DNA from: Candidatus Arcticimaribacter sp.
GTDB lineage: Bacteria; Bacteroidota; Bacteroidia; Flavobacteriales; Flavobacteriaceae
Direction: 5' to 3'
Assembly: GCA_011526335.1 (NCBI GenBank)
Contig: WTJB01000182.1
Coordinates: 1-19,495 of the forward strand
Length of the DNA: 19,495 nucleotides
The translations under genes and the position numbers were made by a program. Numbering within the stretch: position 1 is the stretch's first letter; each line of letters starts with the position of its first letter. Below the pieces are notes generated by a model. It saw nothing but the letters and a program-made list of their open reading frames with translations. It had not been told where the DNA came from and did no database searches. This document shows, piece by piece, positions 1-9,056 of the stretch.

Positions 1-2939
1 TTTTTGGGGGATATGGCCAAGATTACTTTCCGACCAATTCGGGGGTAAAAACACAGGAGCAGCACTATACTGCTCTGATAAATGCTACAATACATCCTTC
101 GCCCAATCAGAAAATAGATCAAGGAACTGTACTGTTTAGAAACCAAAAAATAGTAGCGGTTGGAGAAAATGTAGTACTTCCTAAGAATACGATAATCGTA
201 GATGCCAAAGGAAAACACATTTATGCTTCTTTTATTGAATTGCATCATGATTTTGGCATCAAAAAGAGCAGCAAAGCTAGCCCGGGCAGAAGAAGTACGC
301 AATACGAAACTACCCGTGAAGGATATTATTGGAACGATCATATCCTTAGTGATTATAACAGTATTTCAGATTACGCTTACGATAAAGCTGCTGCAAAAAA
401 AATGCGTTCATTTGGTTTTGGCACCGTAAACACCCACAGAAAAGAGGGCATCCACAGGGGTACGGCCGTATTGGTGAGTTTAAACGATCATGACAATGAC
501 GCTGTACGACTCATCGATACCCAGAATGCACAACACCTTTCTTTTAAAAAAAGCAGTCTGTCTAGCCAATATTATCCAGGCTCTATCATGGGGTCAATGG
601 CATTGCTTCGCCAAGTCTTCCACGATGCAGATTGGTATGCCAAAGGAGGGGCTACCAACAAAGATTTATCATTAGAAGCGGTATTAGAAAACCAGAAACT
701 TCCAACTTTATTTGAAACCACCAACAAACTCGATGTCATTCGTGCAGGAAAAATTGGAAATGAGTTTCAAAAAAACTTTATCATCAGTGCCAGCGGAAGA
801 GAATACGAACACCTAAACGAAATAAAAGCACTAAAACAAGCCCTTTTGGTGCCGTTAAATTTCCCAAAAGCCTATGATGTGTCTGACCCAGTAAGCACAC
901 AGAAGATAAGCTTAAATGACCTGCGCTATTGGAATCAAGCGCCAAGCAATCCGAGTGTGTTGGCCAAAGCAGGTGTACAATTTGCTTTTACCAGTCAAGG
1001 GGTAAAATCTGCTAATGACTTTTTAAACAATATCCGGAAAGCCATTCGTTACGGACTGAATGAAAATCAAGCTTTAGCGGCACTGACCACACAACCCGCT
1101 AAGCTCATCGGAAAATCGAACCTTCTTGGTACATTGAAGAAAGGGGCTTATGCCAATTTTATTGTCACAGACGGCCCACTATTCCAAGAGGGAACTCAAC
1201 TTCTTGACAATTGGGTACAAGGAAAAAAACATACCGTAAAAACACTTCCCGCCTACAATCTTGACGGAAAATACAGCTTACAAGTAGGCAGTGAAGCGTA
1301 TCGCCTTGAAGTAAAAAATTCTGCAAAGAAAATTAGTGCGACGGTCAAACAAGATTCAAGCGTTTTTAAAAGCAACTTAAGCTATAAAAATGATTGGCTC
1401 ACCTTAAAAATCTTAAAAGAAGATCGTTTTGCTAGCCTCAATGCACGCATTGTTTCCGATAAAAAGATCAACGGGGATGGGACTGACTTTGACGGAAACA
1501 AAATACGTTGGGAGGCGCAACTTGAAGAAAAAGCAACCCCCAAGAAAAAGAAAGACAGCTCTAAAGAAAATGCGCCTTTAATGCCCGTTACCTTCCCAAA
1601 CAACGGTTTTGGATTTGAACGTCTCCCTAGTGCTCAAAATGTTGTCTTTAAGAACGCTACCGTCTGGACCAATGAGTCAGAGGGTATTCTTACCAACACA
1701 GATGTATGGGTTCAAAACGGAAAAATAAAGGCCATCGGTAAAGATCTTGTTGCAGCAGGAGCAGAAAGTATAGAGGCTACTGGGAAGCACTTAACCAGTG
1801 GTATTATCGATGAACACTCACACATTGGGGCCTCTAGCATCAACGAGGGTGGGCATAACTCTTCTGCAGAAGTTACCATTGAAGATGTCATTGATGCAGA
1901 GGATATAGACTTGTATCGCAACCTCTCTGGGGGGGTTACTACCCTGCAAATATTACATGGTTCTGCCAACCCTATTGGCGGAAGATCTGCCATTATTAAA
2001 CCGCGATGGGGAAAGAGTGCAGAGGAACTGCTTTACCAAGGAGCTGCGCCCTTTATAAAATTTGCATTGGGGGAAAATGTAAAACAATCCAACTGGCCAA
2101 GTTACCAGCGTTTCCCACAAACCAGAATGGGGGTAGAACAGGTTTTTGTAGACTATTTCCAACGGGCTACAGAATACAAGAAACAATGGGAGACTTACAA
2201 TGCGCTCTCCAGAAAAGAAAAAGCAAAAAGCAATGCCCCAAGGTATGATTTGGAAATGGAAACTTTAGTAGAAATATTGGATGGCGAACGCTTTATCTCT
2301 TGCCACTCTTATGTACAAAGCGAAATCAACATGCTGATGAAAGTAGCGGAACGTTTTGGGGTGACCATCAATACCTTTACGCATATTCTTGAAGGATATA
2401 AAGTCGCTGACAAAATGAAAGAACATGGCGTTGGAGGATCTACTTTTTCTGACTGGTGGGCCTACAAGTTTGAAGTAAATGATGCTATTCCGTACAACGG
2501 AGCCATCATGCACAGCCAAGGGGTAACTGTTGCCTTTAATTCTGACGATGCCGAAATGTCAAGACGCTTAAACCAAGAAGCGGCAAAAGCCGTAAAATAT
2601 GGAGGAGTTTCGGAAGAGGATGCCTGGAAATTTGTAACGCTAAACCCAGCTAAACTTTTGCATATAGACGATAAGGTCGGGAGCGTTAAAGTAGGAAAAT
2701 CTGCCGATTTGGTTTTATGGTCAGACCACCCCATGTCCATTTATGCCATCGCCGAAAAAACCATGATTGAAGGGGTTGTTTACTATGACTACGAAAGAGC
2801 CACTGCCCAAGTCGAGAAAATCGCAGAGGAGCGCAATCAAATCATAAAACAAATGATTGACGCAAAAAATGGCGGTGCCGCAACACAAAAACCGAAAGCA
2901 AAGAAAAATATTGAATTCCACTGTGAAACGTTGGACTAA
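1..2939 (+). CDS. Two-unit amidohydrolase-family protein (5' end outside window)
   Basis: The frame is open from the window edge (first full codon at 3), so about 978 residues are visible; the start and probable signal peptide lie upstream. A TTG at 240 is internal, since the frame before it encodes family-like sequence. The protein has two amidohydrolase (TIM-barrel metal hydrolase) units. The C-terminal unit, about 1600-2900, has DEHSH (His codons 1815 and 1821), a possible carboxylated Lys at 2058, His at 2304 and 2382, and the Asp of NSDD at 2544-2549, so it looks catalytic. The N-terminal unit has ELHHD at 237-251 and FTSQG near 987-1001, so it has lost key ligands. A beta-rich stretch (about 1250-1520) and a Lys/Ser-rich linker (about 1527-1575) separate them. 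Related proteins hydrolyse cyclic amides or peptides, but the substrate here cannot be told. The next gene is a related protein 12 bases downstream, suggesting one operon. Confidence 0.9.
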   Translation, partial: FGGYGQDYFPTNSGVKTQEQHYTALINATIHPSPNQKIDQGTVLFRNQKIVAVGENVVLPKNTIIVDAKGKHIYASFIELHHDFGIKKSSKASPGRRSTQYETTREGYYWNDHILSDYNSISDYAYDKAAAKKMRSFGFGTVNTHRKEGIHRGTAVLVSLNDHDNDAVRLIDTQNAQHLSFKKSSLSSQYYPGSIMGSMALLRQVFHDADWYAKGGATNKDLSLEAVLENQKLPTLFETTNKLDVIRAGKIGNEFQKNFIISASGREYEHLNEIKALKQALLVPLNFPKAYDVSDPVSTQKISLNDLRYWNQAPSNPSVLAKAGVQFAFTSQGVKSANDFLNNIRKAIRYGLNENQALAALTTQPAKLIGKSNLLGTLKKGAYANFIVTDGPLFQEGTQLLDNWVQGKKHTVKTLPAYNLDGKYSLQVGSEAYRLEVKNSAKKISATVKQDSSVFKSNLSYKNDWLTLKILKEDRFASLNARIVSDKKINGDGTDFDGNKIRWEAQLEEKATPKKKKDSSKENAPLMPVTFPNNGFGFERLPSAQNVVFKNATVWTNESEGILTNTDVWVQNGKIKAIGKDLVAAGAESIEATGKHLTSGIIDEHSHIGASSINEGGHNSSAEVTIEDVIDAEDIDLYRNLSGGVTTLQILHGSANPIGGRSAIIKPRWGKSAEELLYQGAAPFIKFALGENVKQSNWPSYQRFPQTRMGVEQVFVDYFQRATEYKKQWETYNALSRKEKAKSNAPRYDLEMETLVEILDGERFISCHSYVQSEINMLMKVAERFGVTINTFTHILEGYKVADKMKEHGVGGSTFSDWWAYKFEVNDAIPYNGAIMHSQGVTVAFNSDDAEMSRRLNQEAAKAVKYGGVSEEDAWKFVTLNPAKLLHIDDKVGSVKVGKSADLVLWSDHPMSIYAIAEKTMIEGVVYYDYERATAQVEKIAEERNQIIKQMIDAKNGGAATQKPKAKKNIEFHCETLD

Positions 2940-2951
2940 AAAAAAAAGAAA

Positions 2952-4235
2952 ATGAAAAAAATAGCATTAATCATCATCTGTTTAGGAGTTAATCTAGGAT
3001 TTGCGCAGCAGACCCCGGCTCCAAAACAAGCGCAGAGTATCCTGCTTGTAGGGGCTACTGCCCATATTGGCAATGGAGATGTAATTGAAAATAGCGCCAT
3101 CGGTTTTACCGAAGGAAAAATTGTAGAAGTTAGCACTGCTGACTTGGTTAAAGGGAATTACGACCTTAAAATTGACCTGAAGGGCAAGGAGGTCTATCCG
3201 GGCTTTATAGCAGCGAACAGCACTGTTGGGATGGTTGAAATTGACGCCATTCGCCCCACCAATGATTTAAATGAAATTGGTAATTTTTTACCCCACATCA
3301 GGACTGCAATTGCATACAATGCAGAATCTAAAGTTGTAGAATCATTACGCCCAAATGGGATCCTCACCGCGCAAATCGTTCCAAGAAGAGGACGTATTGC
3401 AGGGAGTTCTACGGTTGTTCAACTTGATGCTTGGAACTGGGAAGATGCCGCTTTAAAAACAGATGAAGGACTTCACCTCAACTGGCCAAGGACCTACACC
3501 TATGGCAGAAGAGCTAAAGGACAGGATCCTATTATTTTTGACGAAAAAAACTACAGCAAGCAGACGCGTGAAATTGAGGCATTTTTTACCGCAGCAAAAA
3601 GCTATAACAACGGAGATGCTGCACTAAAAAACCTTCCCTATGAGGCCATGAGTGGGGTATTTTTAGGCACACAAAAACTGTACTTACACGCCAAAGAAAA
3701 AAGACAAATCATAGACGGAATCCACTTTTTAAAGAAGCATGGCATCCAAGACATCGTGCTGGTAGGGGGCGATGAAGCCCATTTGATTACAGATTTTTTA
3801 AACGAAGAAAACATTCCCGTCATCCTTTCAAGACCGCATCGCTTACCCAATACAGAGGACCAAGATGTAAAGTTACCCTTTAAGCTTGCCGCTAAATTGG
3901 TCAATGCAGGTATACTTGTCACCGTAGATGTTAGCGGTAGAATGGAACGTATGAATACACGCAACCTTCCTTTCTATGCAGGATCTTTTGCCGCTTATGG
4001 TGTTCCTAAAGAAAAGGCTGTTGAAATGATAACCTTAAATGCAGCTAAAATCTTAGGGGTAGAGAATCAATTGGGAAGCCTAGAAGTAGGGAAAGACGCT
4101 ACCCTATTTGTGTCAGAAGGAGACGCGCTAGACATGCGAACCAATCAATTGAGTAGAGCCTATATCCAAGGGAGAGAAATTAATTTGGCCACCCACCAAA
4201 CAGAACTTTGGAATAGATATATGGAAAAATATTAG
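2952..4235 (+). CDS. Secreted amidohydrolase-like protein lacking metal-site residues
   Basis: This 427-residue protein starts with a clear signal peptide (Lys-Lys, then a hydrophobic run, then GFAQQ at residues 16-20), so export to the periplasm is expected. The fold signature is amidohydrolase: an N-terminal small beta domain (about 25-80), a barrel, and a C-terminal stretch NAAKILGVENQLGSLEVGKD typical of the family. The catalytic sites are altered. Where active members have D-x-H-x-H, this has A-A-N-S-T (residues 87-91), and where they have the late catalytic Asp it has DVSG (326-329). It is therefore probably not a metal hydrolase itself and may be a partner or structural subunit of the upstream protein. 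It follows that gene after 12 A-rich bases with no clear Shine-Dalgarno site. Family is confident; role is inference. Confidence 0.88.
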   Translation: MKKIALIIICLGVNLGFAQQTPAPKQAQSILLVGATAHIGNGDVIENSAIGFTEGKIVEVSTADLVKGNYDLKIDLKGKEVYPGFIAANSTVGMVEIDAIRPTNDLNEIGNFLPHIRTAIAYNAESKVVESLRPNGILTAQIVPRRGRIAGSSTVVQLDAWNWEDAALKTDEGLHLNWPRTYTYGRRAKGQDPIIFDEKNYSKQTREIEAFFTAAKSYNNGDAALKNLPYEAMSGVFLGTQKLYLHAKEKRQIIDGIHFLKKHGIQDIVLVGGDEAHLITDFLNEENIPVILSRPHRLPNTEDQDVKLPFKLAAKLVNAGILVTVDVSGRMERMNTRNLPFYAGSFAAYGVPKEKAVEMITLNAAKILGVENQLGSLEVGKDATLFVSEGDALDMRTNQLSRAYIQGREINLATHQTELWNRYMEKY

Positions 4236-4247
4236 CGTAAATAGAGC

Positions 4248-5045
4248 ATGAAACGGATTTCCAGTGCAAAAAATCCGCATATAAAACACCTTAAAGGCCT
4301 TCAAGAAAAATCGAGGCTGAGAAGCCAAACAAAAACTTTTTCTGTAGAAGGAGAAAAAGAAATACGCTTTGCGCAAGAGGGCGGTTACGTCATTAGAGAA
4401 TTATTTTTTAAAGAAGATCAGCTCGAAAATTTCTCTAGCTGGGTTGAAAAACACGAGGCAAATGCCCATTGTTATGCTATTGAAGAGGACGTGTTTGAAT
4501 CGCTTTGCTACCGATCTAACACCTCCAAGGTCATTGCTGTAGTAGAACAAAAGTCGGGCGCTCTTGAGGACTTGGTCATAAAAGAGAATCCTTTCTTTCT
4601 TGTGGCAGAATCCCCAGAAAAGCCCGGTAATATAGGAGCCCTTCTCCGTACAGCCGATGCGGTTGGTGCAGATGCTTTGCTCATTGTAGATCCTAAAACG
4701 GACCTCTACAACCCAAACGTTGTGCGCTCTAGTGTAGGCTGTATTTTTTCTGTGCAATGGCTGGGCTGTGCAAGACAGGATTTTTTTGATTTTTTAAGCA
4801 AACACAACATCAAGCTCGTCTCGGCGGCTTTGACAACAGATGCCGTAGCGTATACACAACTGGACTACACGGGACCACTGGCCATTGCAGTAGGCACAGA
4901 AGATAAAGGACTGAGCGAAGACTGGTTAAAACAGAGTCCTGCCCAAGCATTTATTCCCATGATGGGAAAGAATGATTCTTTAAACGTATCGGTTGCGGCA
5001 GGGATTTTGATGTATGAAGCACAACGACAAAGAAAATTAGGCTAA
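4248..5045 (+). CDS. SpoU/TrmH-family RNA 2'-O-methyltransferase
   Basis: This 265-residue protein is a SPOUT-class enzyme that transfers methyl from S-adenosylmethionine to a ribose 2'-OH of tRNA or rRNA. An N-terminal substrate-binding domain covers about residues 1-100. The methyltransferase domain shows all three SpoU motifs: motif 1 NIGALLRTA (128-136, catalytic Arg134), motif 2 GTEDKGLS (216-223), and motif 3 SLNVSVAAGI (244-253), which forms the trefoil-knot cofactor site. Length matches RlmB/TrmH relatives in Bacteroidota. The exact target nucleotide (for example the 23S rRNA site of RlmB) cannot be fixed from sequence alone. It follows the amidohydrolase gene by 12 bases and precedes rel by 37, so it may share transcription with either. 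Confidence 0.93.
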   Translation: MKRISSAKNPHIKHLKGLQEKSRLRSQTKTFSVEGEKEIRFAQEGGYVIRELFFKEDQLENFSSWVEKHEANAHCYAIEEDVFESLCYRSNTSKVIAVVEQKSGALEDLVIKENPFFLVAESPEKPGNIGALLRTADAVGADALLIVDPKTDLYNPNVVRSSVGCIFSVQWLGCARQDFFDFLSKHNIKLVSAALTTDAVAYTQLDYTGPLAIAVGTEDKGLSEDWLKQSPAQAFIPMMGKNDSLNVSVAAGILMYEAQRQRKLG

Positions 5046-5082
5046 AAGCGGGGTCATAAAAAAGAATTGTGTAAATTAAGTC

Positions 5083-7284
5083 ATGCTCATAGACGAACAG
5101 TTAGAAAATAAAGAGATTGCCAAGCAGTATAAAGAACTACTGCGCATCAGTTATCTTCAGTTAACAGATGAAGATAAGAAACTGATTCGTCTGGCATTTG
5201 ACACGGCTGTAGATGCGCATAAAAATCAAAGGAGAAAATCTGGCGAGGCCTACATCTTTCATCCTATAGCCGTAGCAAAAATTGTGGCCTCGGAAATAGG
5301 CTTGGACGCTACCTCCATTGCTTCAGCACTATTGCATGACACGGTAGAAGATACCGAATATACACTTAACGATATCGAACGTCTCTTTGGCAATAGCGTT
5401 GCTAAAATTGTTCATGGCCTGACAAAAATTTCAAACCTAAAAAAGGACACTGATGTTTCTTTACAGGCAGAGAATTTCAGGAAAATGCTCTTAACCCTGA
5501 ACGACGATATCCGTGTAATTATCATCAAAATTGCAGACCGTCTTCACAACATGCAAACCATGGACGCCATGCCCGAGTACAAACAGGTAAAAATTGCCTC
5601 GGAAACTTTGTACATCTATGCGCCACTGGCACACCGTATTGGCATGTATAAAATCAAAACAGAACTGGAAGATCTGAGTCTAAAGTACACAGAACCCAAA
5701 CGTTTTGAAGACATAAAAAGCAAAATAGAGGAAAGTAAAAGCGAACAGGAACAGTATATAAAATCGTTTTCTAAGATCATAGAATCAACCCTGAACAGAG
5801 AAAAGATAAACTATTTTGTTCAAGGGCGAAGTAAGTCGATATTTTCTATCCATAAGAAAATGCAAAAACAGGGGATTCGATACGATCAGGTTTTTGACAA
5901 GTTTGCTATCCGTATCGTTTACCGCTCTACCCTAAAGAATGAGAAATTCTTAGCGTGGAAAATTTATTCTATCGTTACCGATCATTTTACGCCCAACCCT
6001 ACGCGGCTTCGGGATTGGATTTCTTCTCCCAAGTCTAACGGTTATGAATCTCTCCACATTACCGTTATGGGGCCAGACAATAAATGGGTAGAAGTTCAAG
6101 TGCGATCGGAGCGCATGCACGAGATTGCAGAAAAGGGATATGCAGCACATTATCGGTACAAACAAGGAGAGGAAAAAGAAACAGGAATTGATGCCTGGCT
6201 CAACCGATTGAAAGAAGTCTTGGAAAACAAACAGGGGAATGCCATTGATTTTGTCGAAGACTTTAAACTCAATCTCTATGCCGATGAAATATTTGTCTTT
6301 ACCCCCCAAGGAGACCTTAAGTCATTGCCTAGCGGCTCCTCTACCCTAGACTTTGCCTTTCATATTCATACAGAAGTAGGATTAAAAACCCGTGGCGCTA
6401 GAGTCAATGGGAAGCTTGTTCCCCTCTCACGTACCCTAAAAAGCGGGGATTTGATCGAAATCATCACTTCAGAAACCGCCAAGCCCACAGCCAACTGGCT
6501 AGACTATGTAATTACTTCCCGTTCTAGAAGTAAAATCAAAGCTTCTTTAAACGAAGAAAAAAAGAAAATTGCAGAAGAAGGAAAGGAGATTTTAAGAAGA
6601 AAATTACGTCAGTTAAGAATAAAGTTGGACAATAAATCCATCACAAAACTTGTTCATTTCTTCAAGGTGAATTCTGCTTTAGACCTTTTTTACCGAGTAG
6701 GACTGGGAACTTTGGACAACAAACAACTGAAAGAATTTGCCCAGGCCTACAACAATAGTTTTTTAAACTTTATAAAAACAAAAATTCGTTCGCGTAGCGA
6801 GAAGCAAATCTTAGAGACAGATGAATTTGTTTCTAAATACGACAAATTGGTCTTTGGAAAAGAAAAAGAGGAACTCCCCTACACCCTTTCCAAGTGTTGC
6901 CATCCCATCGCCGGCGATAAAGTATTCGGATTTTTAACCATAAATGAAGGGGTCAAAGTACATAAAAACAACTGCCCTAATGCCATTGCCTTACAATCCA
7001 ATTACGCTTATCGTATTTTACCCGCCTGGTGGATCGATTCGAGTGAACAAGAATTTAGCGCAATCTTACGCCTTTCTGGCATAGACCAAATAGGGCTGGT
7101 AAATCAAGTGACGCGGGTAATATCCAACAACATGCATGTGCACATTACAAAGATTAACTTTAGCACTACCGAAGAACTCTTTAATGGTCTTATACATTTA
7201 AAGGTTAAAAATAAAAGCACCCTTAAAAAACTGATTCAAAATCTGTATAAAATATCTGGGATAGATAAAGTAATACGTGAATAA
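5083..7284 (+). CDS. rel: Bifunctional (p)ppGpp synthetase/hydrolase (RelA/SpoT family)
   Basis: This 733-residue protein is a full-length long RSH enzyme, which makes (p)ppGpp from ATP and GDP/GTP and hydrolyses it, controlling the stringent response. The N-terminal HD hydrolase domain keeps its metal and catalytic residues: His60, HDTVED (85-90) and Asp152. The synthetase domain has [13 protein letters not shown] (248-260), GYESLH (320-325) and [20 protein letters not shown] (337-356). A TGS domain (about 402-462) follows, then a helical region, a Cys-rich segment with KCCHP (604-608) and Cys631, and a C-terminal ACT domain (about 658-733). Because the hydrolase residues are intact, a bifunctional enzyme is more likely than a synthetase-only RelA. 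No second long RSH is in the window. The Fur-like gene starts 38 bases downstream. Confidence 0.97.
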   Translation: MLIDEQLENKEIAKQYKELLRISYLQLTDEDKKLIRLAFDTAVDAHKNQRRKSGEAYIFHPIAVAKIVASEIGLDATSIASALLHDTVEDTEYTLNDIERLFGNSVAKIVHGLTKISNLKKDTDVSLQAENFRKMLLTLNDDIRVIIIKIADRLHNMQTMDAMPEYKQVKIASETLYIYAPLAHRIGMYKIKTELEDLSLKYTEPKRFEDIKSKIEESKSEQEQYIKSFSKIIESTLNREKINYFVQGRSKSIFSIHKKMQKQGIRYDQVFDKFAIRIVYRSTLKNEKFLAWKIYSIVTDHFTPNPTRLRDWISSPKSNGYESLHITVMGPDNKWVEVQVRSERMHEIAEKGYAAHYRYKQGEEKETGIDAWLNRLKEVLENKQGNAIDFVEDFKLNLYADEIFVFTPQGDLKSLPSGSSTLDFAFHIHTEVGLKTRGARVNGKLVPLSRTLKSGDLIEIITSETAKPTANWLDYVITSRSRSKIKASLNEEKKKIAEEGKEILRRKLRQLRIKLDNKSITKLVHFFKVNSALDLFYRVGLGTLDNKQLKEFAQAYNNSFLNFIKTKIRSRSEKQILETDEFVSKYDKLVFGKEKEELPYTLSKCCHPIAGDKVFGFLTINEGVKVHKNNCPNAIALQSNYAYRILPAWWIDSSEQEFSAILRLSGIDQIGLVNQVTRVISNNMHVHITKINFSTTEELFNGLIHLKVKNKSTLKKLIQNLYKISGIDKVIRE

Positions 7285-7296
7285 TAAAGAAAACTG

Positions 7297-7304
7297 TACC
7301 TTTA
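7297..7304 (+). promoter_or_regulatory. Possible Bacteroidota -7 promoter element before the Fur-like gene
   Basis: TACCTTTA matches the Bacteroidota -7 consensus TAnnTTTG at five of six defined bases, 18 bases before the ATG at 7323. I see no good TTG -33 element at the expected distance, so this is weak and may be chance. Confidence 0.25.
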
Positions 7305-7322
7305 CCCTATAATAGAAGACCC

Positions 7323-7763
7323 ATGGCTGAAATACAGAACCCCCAAGAAGTCGTCAAAAATGTATTTATAAACTTTTTGGATCAACACAAACACAGGAAA
7401 ACTCCAGAGCGTTTTGCCATACTGCATGAAATCTATGATCATGATGACCATTTTGATATTGAGTCGTTGTACATCATGATGAAAAATAAAAACTATCGTG
7501 TCAGCAGAGCCACCTTATACAACACCATAGAACTCTTGTTAGAATGCGGCTTAGTACGAAAACACCAATTTGGGAGTCAAGCCCAATATGAGAAATCATT
7601 TTTTGACAAACAACACGATCATATCATCTTGACAGATTCTGGAGAAGTAAAAGAATTTTGTGACCCGCGGATTCAAAGCATTAAAAAAACCATTGAAGAG
7701 ATATTTGATGTTGATATTCACAACCATTCTTTATACTTTTACGCCACGAAAAAACAATCTTAA
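7323..7763 (+). CDS. Fur-family transcriptional regulator lacking CxxC zinc motifs
   Basis: This 146-residue protein has the Fur layout: an N-terminal winged helix with a recognition-helix stretch [14 protein letters not shown] (59-72), then a dimerisation domain. Regulatory metal-site residues look kept: HDH (98-100), Glu108 in GEVKEF, and His133/His135 in the NHSLYFY region. The structural-zinc CxxC pairs of classical Fur/Zur/PerR are absent: where Fur usually reads CxxCG, this has LTDSG (103-107), and the only cysteines are Cys75 and Cys113. It is probably a metal-responsive DNA-binding regulator whose signal and targets are unknown. purA follows after 12 bases, so the two are likely co-transcribed. 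Whether it regulates purA or rel is not shown by any operator I can see. Confidence 0.93.
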   Translation: MAEIQNPQEVVKNVFINFLDQHKHRKTPERFAILHEIYDHDDHFDIESLYIMMKNKNYRVSRATLYNTIELLLECGLVRKHQFGSQAQYEKSFFDKQHDHIILTDSGEVKEFCDPRIQSIKKTIEEIFDVDIHNHSLYFYATKKQS

Positions 7764-7775
7764 CACCCACACTAT

Positions 7776-9047
7776 ATGTCGGTAGACTTACTGCTCGGTC
7801 TTCAATGGGGAGACGAAGGAAAAGGAAAAATAGTTGATGTACTCACCAAAGAATACGATATCATCGCCCGATTTCAAGGAGGACCTAATGCAGGACACAC
7901 CCTAAAGTTTGACGGAGTATCGCATGTTTTGCATACAATCCCCTCCGGGATATTTCATCCAACCGCTATAAATATTGTTGGTAATGGTGTGGTGATTGAT
8001 CCTGTTATTTTCAAACAAGAACTTGACAAGCTTGCTCCCTTTGGAATCAAGTTTGAAGAAAAATTACTGCTTTCCAAAAAAGCCCATTTGATCTTACCTA
8101 CGCACAGACTGCTGGACGCAGCTTCTGAAGCGGCTAAAGGGAAAGCAAAAATAGGCTCTACCCTCAAAGGCATCGGACCAACCTATATGGATAAAACCGG
8201 AAGAAACGGTATTCGTGTAGGCGACATCGTGCTTGAAAACTGGAAAACAAAATATACGACGCTACGCAACAAGCATCTAAAAATGCTAGAAGGCTACGAA
8301 GACAAAATAGAATTTGATTTAGAAGAACTGGAAAAAGTATTCTTCGAAGCCATAGAAAGCCTTAAGCAACTTCCTTTGATCGATAGCGAACACTATCTGC
8401 ACACCGCACAAAAGGAAGGGAAGAAAATCTTGGCCGAGGGGGCACAAGGGTCCTTACTGGACATCGATTTTGGAACCTATCCGTTCGTTACCTCCTCGAC
8501 GACTACGGCTGCTGGAGCCTGTACGGGGCTAGGAATAGCACCCAATGCTGTAGGAGAAGTATTCGGAATATTTAAAGCCTATACCACCCGTGTGGGTAGC
8601 GGACCTTTCCCTACCGAGCTCTTTGATGAAGTCGGAGAAACCATGGGCCGTGTAGGAAATGAATTCGGAGCCACCACCGGTCGTGCAAGACGTTGCGGAT
8701 GGTTAGACTTGGTTGCCCTTAAATACGCTATACGCGTCAATGGAGTTACCCAATTGATGATGATGAAAGGGGATGTTTTATCAGGCTTTGACACCATCAA
8801 AGTATGTACTTCCTACACCACCAAAGCCGGAACGGTTGATTATCTTCCTTTTTCTATAGATCCTGAAGAAGTAAGTCCAAATTATATCGAATTGCCAGGC
8901 TGGCAAGAAGATTTAACAAAATTGACTGCTGAAGACGAATTTCCGGATACGTTTAAGCAGTATATCGCTTACCTGGAGGAAGCGTTAGAAACCCCTATAA
9001 AAATTGTTTCAGTAGGGCCAGATCGCAAGCAAACCATATTTAGATAA
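7776..9047 (+). CDS. purA: Adenylosuccinate synthetase
   Basis: This 423-residue enzyme joins IMP and aspartate using GTP to form adenylosuccinate, the first committed step of AMP synthesis in the cytoplasm. Motifs are complete. The N-terminal GLQWGDEGKGK (8-18) holds the catalytic Asp13 and P-loop. GGPNAGH (35-41) gives the catalytic His41. GSTLKGIGPTY and the later EGAQGSLLDIDFGTYPFVTS bind IMP, TTGRARRCGWLD is the Arg-rich aspartate/IMP loop, and VGPDRKQTI is the usual C-terminus. Length is normal for the family. It sits 12 bases after the Fur-like gene and 9 before the OstA-like gene. ppGpp is a known inhibitor of E. coli PurA, which fits the nearby rel gene. Confidence 0.98.
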   Translation: MSVDLLLGLQWGDEGKGKIVDVLTKEYDIIARFQGGPNAGHTLKFDGVSHVLHTIPSGIFHPTAINIVGNGVVIDPVIFKQELDKLAPFGIKFEEKLLLSKKAHLILPTHRLLDAASEAAKGKAKIGSTLKGIGPTYMDKTGRNGIRVGDIVLENWKTKYTTLRNKHLKMLEGYEDKIEFDLEELEKVFFEAIESLKQLPLIDSEHYLHTAQKEGKKILAEGAQGSLLDIDFGTYPFVTSSTTTAAGACTGLGIAPNAVGEVFGIFKAYTTRVGSGPFPTELFDEVGETMGRVGNEFGATTGRARRCGWLDLVALKYAIRVNGVTQLMMMKGDVLSGFDTIKVCTSYTTKAGTVDYLPFSIDPEEVSPNYIELPGWQEDLTKLTAEDEFPDTFKQYIAYLEEALETPIKIVSVGPDRKQTIFR

Positions 9048-9056
9048 TCGTGTAAA

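Noticed and set aside
240..242. TTG as start of the first amidohydrolase
   Set aside because: The frame is open upstream to the window edge and encodes family-like sequence, and the TTG lies inside the ELHHD motif. The gene is cut by the window instead.
5950..6309. 119-codon open frame on the - strand inside rel
   Set aside because: It is antisense to the conserved synthetase domain and has no family features or leader.
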